From Hevea brasiliensis (lineage: Eukaryota > Streptophyta > Magnoliopsida > Malpighiales > Euphorbiaceae), in contig NC_079500.1 of assembly GCF_030052815.1 (NCBI RefSeq), positions 4,486,298 through 4,550,297 of the forward strand: a stretch of DNA of 64,000 bases, written 5' to 3'. Under the pieces are notes generated by a model. The model saw only the letters and a program-made list of their open reading frames with translations, was not told the DNA's origin and did no database searches. A program made the translations under genes and the position numbers. Of the stretch, positions 10,681-21,342 are shown piece by piece. Positions within the stretch are counted from its first letter, which is position 1. The number at the start of each line of letters is the position of its first letter.

Positions 10681-10769
10681 ATAGTATATCAATTGAATTA
10701 GAGGGTGTAGGCTCTATTTGCAACCATTCTTGTCCATTAGCCTTGTGGGATCTTTGTTTAAGCGAAGGG
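10681..10769 (-). pseudogene. Relic of a CNL resistance gene C-terminus
   Basis: Read on the minus strand, the segment gives PSLKQRSHKANGQEWLQIE and then a PTPS-like stretch. This is the characteristic last block of RPP13-like CNL proteins. The neighbouring pseudogene has PILKQGCQKGKGQEWLKIA at the same place, and the intact genes have CPLLQKRCTKKKGKYWPDIA. No LRR sequence continues to the right, so only about 90 bp survive. It points to another, almost entirely lost, CNL copy on the minus strand. Confidence 0.6.
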
Positions 10770-11346
10770 CAACAGAACACATACAAATGAAAAATAGAGG
10801 AACATCAAAACATGAATTAGTAATTGCCCATTACAACAACATAAACAGTTTCATCACACAACCCGAAATTACTCGAACAGAAATTGTATCCAAATTGACG
10901 TCACTTTCTCCTAGCACAACATGAAATTATTATTCCTCGAGGGCCACGGTCTGTTACTTCCTCTTCTAGGTGATAACCCTCCATTTTTTTTCCTAGTCAC
11001 TATCCATCCCATCCTCTTGAGGTCACTTTCTTCATTTTAGCATAACAGACAAGTTAGATACGCAAAGACTAATAACTCAGTAGAGTAAACGGCTTAGTTA
11101 TTTTTAAGTCGATTACCTGGTTTAGAGACGGGATAATTGGCCTTTACTCTTGTGGTGACTTTATTTAAGCAGAGTACAGTTTCTGGACCACAAAATCTTC
11201 AGTGTCACTACTTGTCTGTTCCTCTTCACAATAGAGCTTCAAACTCTAGTTCTACATTTAAAACACAACAGGAATGTCATAAAGAAATATGAAGCATGCG
11301 TCATAAAATAAATAGGGTCTTAAATTCCATTGTATAGGAGTTATTT
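10770..11346. other. Non-coding spacer
   Basis: No coding, RNA or repeat signal was found. It lies downstream of the minus-strand CNL pseudogene and may include its old 3' untranslated region. Confidence 0.35.
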
Positions 11347-11420
11347 TCACGAGGAGTCTAAATCCCAATTCACGTCTAATAAAAAGAAGCTTTCAGTTGT
11401 TATTCTTAAAATTGATTTAC

Positions 11421-13577
11421 CTGGGTCAAAGATAGGTCTTTCATCTATCCCAACACTAGGAATGTAGGCTATTTTCAGCCATTCTTGCCCTTTACCCTTT
11501 TGGCATCCTTGTTTTAGTATAGGATAATCCTTGATATGCAGTTTCAAAAGTGAGGGAGACAGACCATTGCTTGGAAAAGAAGCAAGCCTGGGCCAACCTT
11601 GGAGAGACAGATATTCAAGTGAAGTGAGGTTCTGAAACCCCTTGGTGGAGAGGTATTCCAGCTTTGGAAAGTCTCTAATGTATAGCTTGGCAAGAGAGGT
11701 AGGCAGCATCATTCCCATCTCATATTGGGATTTCCAACTTTAATACTGAGCTCTGTAAGAGAGGCGAATTTGTGCAAGCCCCATTCAAACAGTGCCTTAC
11801 AGATCACAGGACTGTAAATCCGAAGTGTTGTTAGGTTGGTGGGGAAGCCTTGTTTTGGAAAGGATACGATGCCTGGACAATTAAATATCTCTAATTGTTG
11901 AAGAGACAAGAGGTTGTGAATGTTCCCAGGAAGGGCCTCTAGTCTCTCACAGCCGTGCATTTGGAGTTTTTTGGGACAGGCCGTGGGCAAACCTCCCTGT
12001 GGGAAGGAAACAAGATTTGTACAGAAACAAATACTAATCTCCTGAAGATTGATGAGCAGACCCATGTCGTCGGGTAAGGAATTCAGATAATAGCAATTTT
12101 TAATCTGAATACGTTCAAGAAATGTGTTATTGCCAAACCTCCTAGCTATTGATTTCTACTAAAAGCAGTCAACAATCTCGAGGTGTTGAAGCCTAGCTGG
12201 TAAATTTCCACCCGGCGACAAGCTCCTCAACTCAGGGCAAGAATCTACCACCAGCCTTTTTAGAGTTGGAGGTAGCTGGCCTCTTACAAGGGACTTCAGA
12301 GAACGACAGCTTTCAATTTTCAACTCTTCAAGACATGTACTTTTGTAAATCATTGCATCGGGTAAAGAAGTAAGATCATAGCAATTTTCAATGCGAATCA
12401 CTCTCAGCTTGGAAAGAGAATAATTAGCTTGTAGGAAGGAAACAATACATGATGCGAAAGAGGGCCTCTGGTTTCTGAGGGACTTGATGCTATGAAGCCA
12501 TTTTGCCAGTGTTTTAAGATTTATACAACCACGTAACTCCAAAAATTCAAGTTCACTGCCATTCAACCACTGTAGGAGCTTCCCATCTTCTCCAGCAGCT
12601 ACCACTGAGGTTCGTTGAGGACATTTATTAAACACCCATTGCGGAATATCCCCCATAGAAGAGCCAAAATGAAACCCCTGAACCGTCAAATCTTTGGTCC
12701 TCTTTAATTGCTCCATGCACTGATCATTTGGGGATGTAAGGTTTTCGATCCCACTTAATCGCACCGAGCTTAGTGATCTAAGGTCAACCAGATATCTACA
12801 ACCACCTTTTTGCACCTTTCAATTTTCAAAACAGAGACTATCTTTGGGAGTGATACGATTAACTGTGGACAGTCACGAATCACAAGCTTTTCCAAAGAAC
12901 AAATATGGCTGGGTAAATTTCCTGATAGGAGAGAACAGTTTTCAACTACAAGTTCACGCAAGCTAGGGGATTCAACTCCACTTGGGTTCCACCTTTCCCA
13001 CCCTCTCATGTTCATAAAACAGAGTCTCTCAAGTGCTGGAAAAGGATGTCAATTAACAACAGAGATATCCCAAAGAAACTCAAGATTAACCCTTTTCACA
13101 CCAGCCAACCCATTAACAAGAAGGTGTTTCAGAGAACGTAGCTGCCCAAGTTGTGGCAAGGAGATGCAATTCTTACAATCCTCTAGCCTTAGGAAAACTA
13201 AATTCTGGAAAGAAACTCTACCACCCAAGATGGGAATTTTGTCCCAGTGTAGCCTATTATAGATAACTTTTCCAGTTTTCTGTGCGGCTGCAGCGACTCA
13301 AGAACATCTTCATCGAGTCTATTTATCTCATTTCTTGTATCATCACATTCCCATTCCAGCGATAAAGCATCTAGTTCCTTCTTATCTATTAACTCGGCCT
13401 CCCTCGCTTGCAGAGCATCAACCACATTTCCCAACTCGGAAATCCGGAGTGACCCTCGAAGAAATTTCAAGTCTTTCAGGGCTACTATATCAGCTCCAGT
13501 ACTGTCTTTGCCCACAACAAAATTGACAATGTTTGGAGATTTTTAAGCTCTTTTACTCCCACAAACATCTCTTCTAA
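11421..13577 (-). pseudogene. LRR and C-terminal part of the CNL pseudogene
   Basis: Leucine-rich repeats with the irregular spacing of RPP13-like proteins run through this piece in several frames: 13198-13515, 12770-13015, 12159-12815, 11709-12065 and 11347-11718. Phrases such as LEELKIESCRSLKSL and LEYLSLQGWPRLASFP are recognisable. A plausible splice donor (CCCAG|GTAAAT, donor at 11419-11420) ends the C-terminal block just after RPIFDP. Frameshifts lie near 13200-13015, 12800, 12160 and 11710. The start of the LRR block, NLQTLSNFVVGKDSTG, survives near 13490-13545. Confidence 0.88.
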
Positions 13578-13972
13578 TCCTTTGTCTGGATTGAGTGAAA
13601 TGGAACGAGAGAAAAGAAACGAAATTTGATTCCATTAAATTTCTTTGTTTGGATATCAAATAAAAAGGAAAGGAAATGAGGAGAGAGAAGGAAAATTTTA
13701 ACTCACAATATTTTTTTTATGAAAAATTAAGGGAAATAAAGAGAAATGATGATTAATATATATAAATATTTTTCTATAATATAAATATAAGAAAAAGAAT
13801 GAGAGTATAATAGTATTTCTCTTAAAGGAAAAATTATATTTTCTCTTCATTTTAATAACATGTCCAAATAATATAAATAAAATAAATTTACTTTCTTTTC
13901 TTTTTTCCTCATTTTTTTTCTTTAATTTCTCCTCGTTCCCCTGCTAAGTTAAGGATCCAAACAAACAAAGGG
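13578..13972. mobile_element. Tourist/PIF-Harbinger-like MITE (395 bp)
   Basis: The AT-rich, non-coding block interrupts the LRR frame. It begins TCCTTTGTCTGGATTGAG and ends GGATCCAAACAAACAAAGGG, ends that are imperfectly inverted (CCTTTGT...TGGAT). It is flanked on both sides by TAA (13575-13577 and 13973-13975), the usual target of PIF/Harbinger elements. Coding sequence resumes on either side. The family assignment rests on the 3 bp TSD and terminal motif only. Confidence 0.65.
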
Positions 13973-14829
13973 TAAGTCTACATTTGCAATATCCAGATGA
14001 CGAGGATTGATCAAATTTCCCATTTCTGAGGGCAACGTCTTTAGCCGTTGGCATCCTCTCAACAATAGTGTTTGCAAGTTTTTGAGTGAAGTTATCAACT
14101 CTGGTAAAGTTTTGATTTTAGTGTGTGAAAGGTTAAGATATCTTAAATGTTTCAAGAGCCCAACTGAATCTGGTACCTCACTGATGTTGCAATGACTGAA
14201 AGACAGCACTCTTAAATATCGTAGCTTTGGTAGCAGCTCAAAGAGAACATTACTTGTTAAGTAGCCATTTCTTCCATAGCCATATGTGTCTTGTTTCGCC
14301 AAGGGCAAGAAGGTTCGTAAACACGTGATCTTGTGAAAGGGTTGGAACTTTTTGATGCAATCGAATTCGCCTCGAACATAAGAGGAATGGCGAGCTTTTT
14401 CTTCAACCCTTGATGATTCTTCTTCCAATCTGAAACACGTTTTTCCAGCAACCCATTGTGCAAGATCATTCATGAGATCATGCATTATAAATCTTGATTC
14501 ACCATTACTTGACGATTGAAAAACTGATCTTGAAAAGAGATCATAAAAATATTTACCACCCAACTCTTCCATCATTTCATATCATCCTGTGGCTGGATCA
14601 AACCTTCTGCCATCCAAAGAAGGATTAGTTCATTCTCTTGAAATTCATAATCTCTCGGAAATATTGCACAATAGCAAAACACCTCTTTAAATGCGAAGGG
14701 AGTTGATAGTAACTTCACCTTAACACAGGAAGAATATCACATTGGGCACCTTGTGAACTCCATAGATTGCTGTTCAATATATTTTCCCACTCTTCTTCGA
14801 GTTTTGAGCGTAAAAGGCTACCCAAAGTT
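13973..14829 (-). pseudogene. Winged-helix/MHD and first LRRs of the CNL pseudogene
   Basis: The minus strand reads SLLRSKLEEEWENILNSNLW, then [21 protein letters not shown], the family's winged-helix RNBS-D block, then MEELGGKYFYDL and the MHD box FIMHDLMNDLAQ (about 14460-14490). The first LRRs (LRYLNLSHTKIKTLPE) follow. Frame changes occur around 14715 and 14575. The MHD box itself is intact, so the ADP-binding switch motif was not what decayed first. Confidence 0.9.
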
Positions 14830-15609
14830 GGGATTTTGACAAAAAAGGTGTAATAAAAAATAAAATTATACAAAAAAAGGTGAGTTTGAAAATAATTATC
14901 AAAAAGGCGTGAATTATGCTGAGTTGGACGAGTTGAGTGCGAGACGCTAACTATAATAGTGTTTTTAAGGTACGGACGCGTCTGCACAAAAATTTTAAAG
15001 GAGAGCTGAATGCTATTTAAAATAACGTCCAACTTTTCTTAAAATAATAAAAGATTAATTAAAAAAAAGTTTAAAGGTTGGACGCTACTTATAGTAGCAT
15101 CCAACCTTTTTTTTTAATTTTTAATTATTTTATTTTATATTTTAAATAAAATATAAATATTATTTTAATAAATAAAATCAAAATATTTAATATTATATAT
15201 TTTAAATTTTATTATAAATATTATTTTTTAATTTAAAATTAAATTAAAATTTAATAAAATAAAAAATTAAAATTAAAAAAATAAATAATTAAAAAAATTT
15301 AAGAAAAGTTCAACGCTTAGCGTCTAACTTTTCTTTAAATTTTTAATTATTTTATTTTATATTTTAAATATTATTTATTATTTCAAGAAAAGCTGGTCGC
15401 TATTTTGAATAGCGTCCAGCTTTCCTTTAAAATTTTTGATGCGGACACTATTTTGAATAGCGTCCAGACCTTAAAAACGCTATTATAGTTAGCGTCCCGC
15501 ATTCACCTCATCCAACTCAGCATAATTTATCTTTTTTGGTAATTATTTTTAAACTCACATTTTTTTTGTATAATCTTATTTTTGGTTACACCTTTTTTGT
15601 CAAAATCCC
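14830..15609. mobile_element. Mutator-like MITE with long inverted repeats and internal hairpins (780 bp)
   Basis: The ends are GGGATTTTGAC and its exact complement GTCAAAATCCC. The inverted repeats stay alignable for roughly 200 bp on each side. The flanks are CCCAAAGTT (14821-14829) and CCCGAAGTT (15610-15618), a 9 bp target duplication with one mismatch, the hallmark of Mutator-like elements. No transposase frame is present. The interior carries repeated short palindromes built on GGACGCTA...TAGCGTCC, for example near 15085-15110, 15310-15330, 15390-15420 and 15440-15470. It sits in the CNL pseudogene between the GLRLAA and LLRSKLEEE codons. Confidence 0.88.
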
Positions 15610-16595
15610 CCCGAAGTTCTTGCTGCCAAACGTAAGCCACCGCACATTTTTACAACTTTTTCATGAATGATTTCCGGGGTTAAATGTGCAGCATTGCTTC
15701 TGTTCTCAAAGGCATGTTTGGTGAACGTCAACCAACGATCTTCAGCTGAAATACAGTTAAGATTGTGGCACTCAAGGTTTCCCATCATCTATGCAACAAC
15801 TCTACTACGTGTGGTCACAATTACTCTACTTCCTGGTGCTCCAAACATGAATGGAGAAAGTAGGACTTGCCAATCATTATGCTTTTCACTCCAAACATTA
15901 TCTAAACAATCAAAAACTTTTTCCCTGCTAATTCCTTGTGCAATTTGAGTTAACTTGATTAAGCTCCATTAGATCACAAGGCTGTAAAGTGATCGCTTCA
16001 AGAATGCTTTTTGTTATTCTCATAATATCGAATTCATCAGATGCACAAACCCATGCTTTTAGATTAAAATGTTTCGAAGCATCATCGTTGTATACAAGCC
16101 TAGCAAGTGTTGTTTTACCCACCCCAGCCATCCCAATAATGGTTATTATGCCAACTTTTGCATCGTTTTCTTCATCCTTCAAGAGCAAGTCAAGAATCTT
16201 GTTTCCATCTCCATCTCTTCCATACACTTCAGGCTCATATTGCAAACATGTACTAGGTGTTCGTTGACATACCTTTTTAGCAGACTTCCTTCCTACATTC
16301 TCTGTCAAATCCAAATCATTTTTCCAGTCTATGATCTCTTGAAATTTGGCAGTGTATCTCCTTCATCTTCGAGATCATCGTTGAGTTAAACATATATGAT
16401 CCTGGATTGATAGCATTCACAGCAGAATGCAAGAATTTCCGAAGCTTGTTTGCACCAGCTTGTGGTTGCGGTTCTCCCTTCAAATTGCGTTGCAAAGATT
16501 CAATAGCGAACTCATCCAATATGTCTTCTACATCGTAAGCCAAATCTTTGAGATCGTCCAGCCACATCTTCACCAACCGGTTTGACATCTGCTTC
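15610..16595 (-). pseudogene. Second half of the CC domain and NB-ARC core of the CNL pseudogene
   Basis: After the copia insertion the minus strand continues QMSNRLVKMWLDDLKDLAYD with the EDVID-like stretch VEDILDEF. Next come VYGRDGDGNKIL, the P-loop GMAGVGKTTLA (about 16100-16134), the RNBS-A part AWVCASDEFD, a kinase-2 remnant CLDNVWSEK (normally LDDVW) and RNBS-B GSRVIVTTRS. The GLPLA box reads GLRLAA. There is a frameshift near 16315, another near 15945, and a TAG stop near 15789-15791. These are independent of the transposons. Confidence 0.92.
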
Positions 16596-17375
16596 TGTTG
16601 TGGCAGTGGGTGTAGAATAGGCTTTGAGGCGTGATGAATCACTATCTTTAAGGTATTAATTGCCCCTACTAGATTGCTGCAAGGTCATGGCAATATACCT
16701 CCAGGATACAACAAAGCCTGAAATCTGCAGACAGCAACTCCTGAAGATTTCCCTTAAGAACTCTTTATACGAACTGAATTTAGAGAAACTAGAAAAAAAG
16801 AAGAAGAAGTAGAAGTAGTATATATCTGGATTGAAAAACTCATCTATATTTATAAAGAATGAAAAGTCATGGCACCTTTACTAGATAGACACATCTGTCT
16901 ATCTCCAATAGATACAACTGTTTATGTAATAGACATGTCTGTTTATTAAAAGATACCTATACAAATAGTTGTGACTATTTGTATAGACATATATGTTTAT
17001 TAACAGACACCTATACAAACAGTTATGACTTTTTGTATAGAATAGACATGTCTGTTTATTAACAGACACCTATACAAACAGTTGTGACTGTTTGTATAGA
17101 ATTGACATGTCTGTCTATTAACAGACACATCTACTTGTTAATAAACACATCTGTTCGTAATTTATTTACGAAAATTACAATATGATAATTATTTTATTTC
17201 ACACATATACTTGTCAAGTGCCATAATAGAATAATATATATTGAATTTTATATATATATATATATATATATAATTCTATACATATTTCACTTTGCCATTC
17301 CTTCACTTTCTTATATTTTAACAATATAGGAATTCTTTTTCTCTATACTATCTAACATACAAGCTATTTATAACA
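16596..17375 (-). repeat. 3' LTR of the copia-type element
   Basis: It starts TGTTGTGGCAGTGGG and ends TTTATAACA, and is matched by 20379-21160. It contains tandem variants of an inverted motif resembling CTGTTTATTAACAG between about 16920 and 17150 and an (AT)n run near 17250-17271. Confidence 0.92.
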
Positions 17376-18071
17376 ATCCCCCACTTAGCTTGTATTGTTA
17401 GATCCCATTGTTTCATGTATAATGAAAAGTATCTTTCGATTTAAACTTTTCCTTAGTGTAAGTATTTCAAAGTTCTAAAGAAATCATGGTGGCCTTAGCT
17501 TAAACCTAGATTCTTATTAAATAGAACCGGGAATACTACACACAAGAATCAATTAGTTCGACTTAAAAAGTTCACTAAAATTTTAGCACGAATATGGCCT
17601 TGTGCTACCTCCTGTTTTCATGAACATTTACAAAAGTTATTCTCACTTTTTGTTGAAGCGGCACCACTTCCTATGTTCATATAGGTGAAGTTTCCTTTGT
17701 AATAATTTTAAACTTCATTAAGAGTATAAATATTCATCCTCATTCCATTAACTTAGTACACTAAGTACTTAATTACAACATTTACTAATGACTTGTTATT
17801 ACCCTTTAAACTTTATTTAGTAATAATACTATAAAGTAGGGTTCCCATCAGTAGTAAATTTAATGGAATATTCTAAATCCTAATCAGCACATGTACTTAT
17901 AATCATAACTCTCGAGAGCCCTTTTATTAAAAGATTTGCTAGATTATTATAGGATTTAACATAACATGGTAATAACACCATTAGAGACTAATTGTCTTAC
18001 ATTTTCATGTCTTAAGCTTATATGTATATACATTTAATTGTATATTTTACTATAAGCTTGAGCCATCATGA
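17376..18071 (-). other. Internal non-coding part of the copia-type element
   Basis: It begins with the polypurine tract complement (ATCCCCCACTTAGC at 17376-17389). The rest shows no recognisable domain. It corresponds to the region downstream of pol. Confidence 0.6.
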
Positions 18072-18323
18072 TTTTGACTATCATAATATAAAGAAATAGA
18101 TGGCACAGGTTGTGGCCACAACTTAATATCCAATAACAAGTTTCTCAGCCATTCTGCTTCTTTACCAACATTAGCCAAAGTTATAAGTTCGGATTTCACC
18201 GTAGAATGAGTTATACAAGTTTGTTTCTTTGATGCCTAAGAAACAGAATCTCCACTTAAAGTGGACACCCAACCAAAGGTTGACTTATTATCCTTAGTAC
18301 TACTTATCCAATTGGCATTTGTA
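18072..18323 (-). pseudogene. Copia-type RNase H remnant
   Basis: The minus strand reads TNANWISSTKDNKSTFGW and later SKKQTCITHSTVKSELITLA and EAEWLRNLLLDI, the classic C-terminal RNase H segment of Ty1/copia pol. One in-frame TAG sits before ASKKQ. The block is not linked by an open frame to the RT fragments. Confidence 0.85.
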
Positions 18324-18770
18324 TAACTCTAGGATCTCCACCATATTTGTTTCACTAGTCAACCATATAATCACATGTTTATAACATGAACTACATAAAT
18401 AATTTACAGTCTAGATTTGTACCTTATTTGTAGAAATAAATTGCTCTATAACTTGTTTAAAATGAGAGCATCCAATAATAAAGAACCAAGCTAAACTTGC
18501 ACATACACATAAATGCATACTCATTTGTCTTTTTGTCACTTCTTACAAATGACTTGTAAGGCTCTTATATTTACTACTCAAAATGTATCAACCTTTTGGC
18601 CAATAAATTCATCTCTTCATACATGTAACTATTAAAAAGAATTGCATCTTTTTATTTAGTTACATCTTTTGGTCAAGAGACACAACTTTTTGCATGAATA
18701 CAACTCTTTATATGGTTTTAGCACATTCGGAAATTTATCACAGAATAATCTATAGTTTATAATTTTTTTT

Positions 18771-19058
18771 TTAATATCCAAACCTTGAAATTTCTTTCCA
18801 GTATTTCATACTAATATTACTAGTATAACTTGATAATTTAAATACTGCGAAAGCAATATCAGGTCTAGTGTAATACATAGCATATATTAAGCTATCAATA
18901 GCATTAGTATACTCAATTTGAGTAATTATTCTACCAAAATTTCCAGTCAATTTGCAATAAATATCATATGGAGTATTTGCTTCCCTCAATATAATGAAAT
19001 TGACAAAGAGTAAAACCCCCACTATGTTACAGCTAGGTAGTTTAGGCAGATCCCTCAA
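18771..19058 (-). pseudogene. Copia-type RT/RNase H connection remnant
   Basis: The 95-codon frame contains AIDSLIYAMYYTRPDIAFAV, matching the conserved LMYAM-TRPDIA block of copia polyproteins. It ends at a stop soon after MKYWKE. No start signal is relevant here, as it is a piece of a former polyprotein. Confidence 0.85.
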
Positions 19059-19239
19059 GGATAATAACCAAAATATAAATCTAGACAGTAATTTTAAAAT
19101 TCTCCCAAGAATAAATTAAAGAATAATAATATTGATTGTAGGTAAAAATGAAGAGAAGAGACAAAAAAAAAAAGAAGAAAAGTTAATAGATTTTTGTTCC
19201 AAACTGCTATTTATAAAGCATTTGCATCTCTTCAAACAT

Positions 19240-19570
19240 ATACAATAGTTCACTTTGTATCTATTAGAATAGTTATATCTATTCACTTACACCTTTTAGA
19301 ATAGATATAACAGTTCATTTTGTATCTCTTATAACAATTACATTTATTCTCTTATACCTTTTACAACAGATACAATCGTTCACTTTGTATCTCTTAGAAT
19401 AATTACATCTGTTCACTTATACCTTTTACAACAGATACAACTGTTCACTTTGTATCTCTTAGAATAATTACATCTGTTCACTTATACCTCTTAGAACATA
19501 TACAACCGTTCACTTATACCTCTTAGAATAGATACAACCATTCACTTATACCTTTTAGAACAGATATAAC
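19240..19570. repeat. Minisatellite, unit about 65 bp, inside the copia-type element
   Basis: Units such as ACAGATACAATCGTTCACTT (19366 on) and its successor (19431 on) repeat at a 65 bp period, about four full and several partial copies. Each unit alternates GTTCACTTTGTATCTCTTAG and CTGTTCACTTATACC. It lies between RT fragments and has replaced coding sequence. Confidence 0.85.
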
Positions 19571-19695
19571 TATCGTTAATAAATAATTCATTTTGATGCC
19601 TTTTAATGAACATACATAACTCTTTTGAAATGAGACAGATTTTCCTATCACTAATATTTTTAACAATATCCCCACCTAGTTAGTGATAGACACAA

Positions 19696-19944
19696 TCAAT
19701 ATGAATTATGATTTATGCATATAAAATTGTTTTTTGACTTATGCACATAAATCTTATTATCTTCTTTAACACATTCACCATGAGCTTTAGCATCATAATA
19801 TAACTTTATATTTCTTCTAATTATAAGCATGTCATCAACATAAAATAAATTATCACATAAAAAACTTTTTAATGTGTAAGTATTTCTGAATCTATTTAAA
19901 ATAAAAGTCATATGTGGCATACAGTAATTTCTTCCTATAATCAT
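19696..19944 (-). pseudogene. Copia-type reverse transcriptase remnant (YVDD box)
   Basis: An 82-codon frame includes DNLFYVDDMLIIRRN, the catalytic YVDD box of Ty1/copia reverse transcriptase. Surrounding positions are poorly conserved, and the stretch upstream is already lost. Confidence 0.8.
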
Positions 19945-20148
19945 TCAAACTAGAAGTATGATGTGCTATTATTCCTCCTAATTGCAATGATTTAGGAACT
20001 ACCACTTTCAAATCCTTAAACTTTGAAACAAAGATATGCAACTCATGGACTTATCCATAACAGGCATATTATTAAGTATTTAGAATTCAAAATATTTCAT
20101 AATGAGAAATTTATCCATACCTTTTTTTTTCTGTATTATATTCAAATT

Positions 20149-20337
20149 CTAACGAATTCCAGATTTCCTTTGAAGACTTGACAGAGGGAAACAAATCTTA
20201 TAGCCTATCTGATGAGTTATTGAGAATATGACCTCTGCATGGCAATTCATCTTCTTTTCTTGATCTGCTTTCACCTTCTCAGTGAATATAAGTTGTTCCT
20301 TAAAATGATCAAGTTTCACGAACTCTTGATTCATCAC
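20149..20337 (-). pseudogene. Copia-type gag N-terminal remnant
   Basis: The frame begins with MMNQEFVKLDHFKEQLIF, similar in layout to copia gag starts (FVKLDHF followed by a short gap). It lies just inside the 5' LTR, where gag belongs. Only about 60 codons remain. Confidence 0.5.
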
Positions 20338-20378
20338 GGAAACAGCCTTAGACTCTATTGCGATTAATACCTTAAAAT

Positions 20379-21026
20379 TGTTGTGGCAGTGAGTGTAGAA
20401 TAGGCTTTGAGGCGTGATGAATCACTATCTTTAAGGTATTAATTGCCCCTACTAGATTGCTGCAAGGTTATGGCAATATACCTCCAGGATACAACAAAGC
20501 CTGAAATCTGCAAACAGCAACTCCTGAAGATTTCCCTTAAGAACTCTTTATACGAACTGAATTTAGAGAAACTAGAAGAAAAGAAGAAGAAGTAGAAGTA
20601 GTATATATCTGGATTGAAAAACTCATCTATATTTATAAAGAATGAAAAGTCATGGCACCTTTACTAGATAGACACATTTGTCTATCTCAAATAAATACAA
20701 CTGTTTATGTAATAGACATGTCTGTTTATTAAAAGATATCTATACAAATAGTTGTGACTATTTGTATAGATATATCTGCTTATTAACAGACACCTATACA
20801 AACAGTTATGACTTTTTGTACAGAATAGACATGTCTGTTTATTAACAGACACCTATACAAACAGTTGTGACTGTTTGTATAGAATTGACATGTCTGTCTA
20901 TTAACAGACACATCTACTTGTTAATAAACACATCTGTTCGTAATTTATTTACAAAAATTACGATATGATAATTATTTTATTTCACACATATACTTGTCAA
21001 GTGCCATAATAGAATAATATATATTG

Positions 21027-21057
<31 letters not shown>

Positions 21058-21160
21058 ATTCTATACATATTTCACTTTGTCATTCCTTCACTTTCTTATA
21101 TTTTAATAATATAAAAATTCTTTCTCTCTATACTATCTAACATACAAGTTATTTATAATA
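20379..21160 (-). repeat. 5' LTR of the copia-type element
   Basis: It is the near-identical partner of 16596-17375. It ends ATTTATAATA where the partner ends ATTTATAACA, so its outer terminal CA has changed to TA. The outer flank is GCTTC, equal to the flank of the other LTR. Confidence 0.92.
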
Positions 21161-21342
21161 GCTTCTCCTCTGCATCTTCAAGCACTGCCTGGATTCTTGT
21201 CAACATTTTCTCCCACTTCCTAATGTCACTAATTAAGGATCTGACCTTCACGAGCAAACTTGAGAAACACAGGGCATTCAATCTTTTCGAAGAGCACCTG
21301 AACCAAAGACGATAGAGCAGCATCTCCAATAATGGAACACAT
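21161..21342 (-). pseudogene. N-terminal CC piece of the CNL pseudogene
   Basis: The minus strand starts ATG at 21342 and reads MCSIIGDAALSSLVQVLFEK, the Rx-N coiled-coil start, through LKFAREGQILN. A frameshift follows near 21230, and then IRKWEKMLTRIQAVLEDAEE runs up to the copia element. Across the element the codons join as EEK and QMSNRL, so the insertion lies inside the CC domain. Confidence 0.9.

Larger units (their letters stand above)
16596..21160 (-). mobile_element. Ty1/copia-type LTR element inserted in the CNL pseudogene (4565 bp)
   Basis: Two LTRs of about 780 bp (16596-17375 and 20379-21160) are flanked by a perfect 5 bp target duplication GCTTC (16591-16595 and 21161-21165). 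In minus orientation a purine-rich GTGGGGGAT abuts the left LTR, so that is the 3' LTR. Copia-type RT (YVDD) and RNase H fragments confirm the superfamily. The internal 3 kb has no long frame, although the LTRs differ at only about 20 positions by eye. This suggests it moved as a non-autonomous element. The primer site beside the right LTR is poorly conserved (AAGGTATTAATCGC). Confidence 0.93.
11347..21342 (-). pseudogene. RPP13-like CC-NB-LRR resistance pseudogene, split by three transposons
   Basis: One ancestral minus-strand gene can be followed from an ATG at 21342 to a C-terminal KGKGQEWLKIAYIP block near 11455. The parts are in the right order: Rx-type coiled coil, NB-ARC with P-loop GMAGVGKTTLA, RNBS-B GSRVIVTTRS, winged-helix [14 protein letters not shown], MHD motif, then LRRs. 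Three insertions break it: a copia-type element (16596-21160) in the CC domain, a Mutator-like MITE (14830-15609) just after the GLPLA-equivalent motif, and a Tourist-like MITE (13578-13972) in the early LRRs. Removing each insertion and one target copy rejoins the codons. Separate frameshifts and stops also exist, so the gene is dead. Such proteins act as intracellular NLR immune receptors. It is clearly more diverged from the two intact genes than they are from each other. Confidence 0.92.
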
